Below are positions 14,370 to 14,392 of a stretch of 14,392 nt of DNA, in pieces; within the stretch, counting starts at the first letter, position 1; the number at the start of each line of letters is the position of its first letter. The DNA is from Caryophanales bacterium UBA5603. GTDB lineage: Bacteria > Bacillota_I > Bacilli_A > Izemoplasmatales > Hujiaoplasmataceae. The notes beneath the pieces are model-generated. The model made no database searches. It worked only from the letters and a program-made list of their open reading frames with translations, and was not told the DNA's origin. The position numbers and the translations under genes were made by a program. The stretch lies in contig DILB01000028.1 in assembly GCA_002424815.1 (NCBI GenBank), forward strand, positions 157-14,548. Direction: 5' to 3'.

Positions 14370-14392
14370 ATGAAAAAACTCAACATACAAAC
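14370..14392 (+). CDS. Start of a further gene, cut by the window end
   Basis: An ATG with a good AAGAGG ribosome binding site (14357-14362, 7 nt upstream) and an open frame reading MKKLNIQ to the end of the window. The Lys-rich start suits many proteins, including a lipoprotein or signal-bearing protein, but seven residues do not allow an assignment. No promoter is visible between the preceding terminator and this start, so it may depend on read-through or a promoter within the terminator region. Confidence 0.55.

Noticed and set aside
1..14392. Mycoplasma-type genetic code with UGA as tryptophan
   Set aside because: Conserved Trp positions are TGG, and TGA cleanly ends several genes with overlapping starts, so the standard code applies.

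Overview
This is an AT-rich bacterial window read entirely on the + strand, with the standard code: tryptophans are TGG, and TGA ends several genes (folA, the TetR-ABC gene, the alpha-galactosidase). Low G+C, AGGAGG/AGGTGA ribosome binding sites, sigma70-type promoters (often with TGn extended -10), short U-tailed hairpin terminators and Bacillota-like protein families point to a low-G+C Gram-positive. It could be a Mollicutes-related lineage that keeps UGA as stop (Acholeplasma/Izemoplasma/Erysipelotrichia-like). The exact taxon cannot be fixed from the sequence alone.

Layout. (1) 1-1254: the 3' part of glycerol kinase. (2) 1359-1934: a single LemA-family membrane protein with its own promoter and a strong terminator. 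(3) 2157-2486: a short, tail-less single-stranded DNA-binding protein, again a single-gene unit. (4) 2557-4731: a tight operon thyA-folA-plsC (thymidylate synthase, dihydrofolate reductase, 1-acylglycerol-3-phosphate acyltransferase), joined by a 1-nt overlap and a 1-nt gap. (5) 4872-7160: an operon of a Cof-type HAD phosphatase, a PAP2 membrane phosphatase and a YcxB-like membrane protein. Its promoter carries an array of GTTAA/TTAAC inverted repeats. (6) 7329-9496: a two-gene unit in which one polypeptide fuses a TetR-type DNA-binding/regulatory module to an ABC-transporter ATPase, followed by a translationally coupled six-helix ABC-2-type permease. A consensus promoter with a 32-bp imperfect palindrome over the start site precedes it. 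(7) 9543-14296: two overlapping cytoplasmic glycosidase genes, a GH36 alpha-galactosidase and a GH2 beta-galactosidase-like enzyme, closed by a strong terminator. (8) From 14370 the first codons of another gene.

How the parts work together. thyA and folA form the dTMP/tetrahydrofolate cycle (ThyA makes dihydrofolate, FolA reduces it), with a phospholipid enzyme co-transcribed. The GH36/GH2 pair would release galactose from imported alpha- and beta-galactosides; no importer for them lies in the window. The most novel element is the TetR-ABC fusion. A repressor whose dimer also supplies the two ATPase domains of the exporter it controls could report transporter assembly or substrate flux straight to its own promoter. 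Its ABC motifs are degenerate (LSDSS for LSGGQ, Asp for the catalytic Glu, no Q-loop Gln), which fits a sensing or slow-cycling ATPase. No rRNA, tRNA, CRISPR array, transposon or origin was recognised, and no gene-free stretch exceeds about 225 bases.
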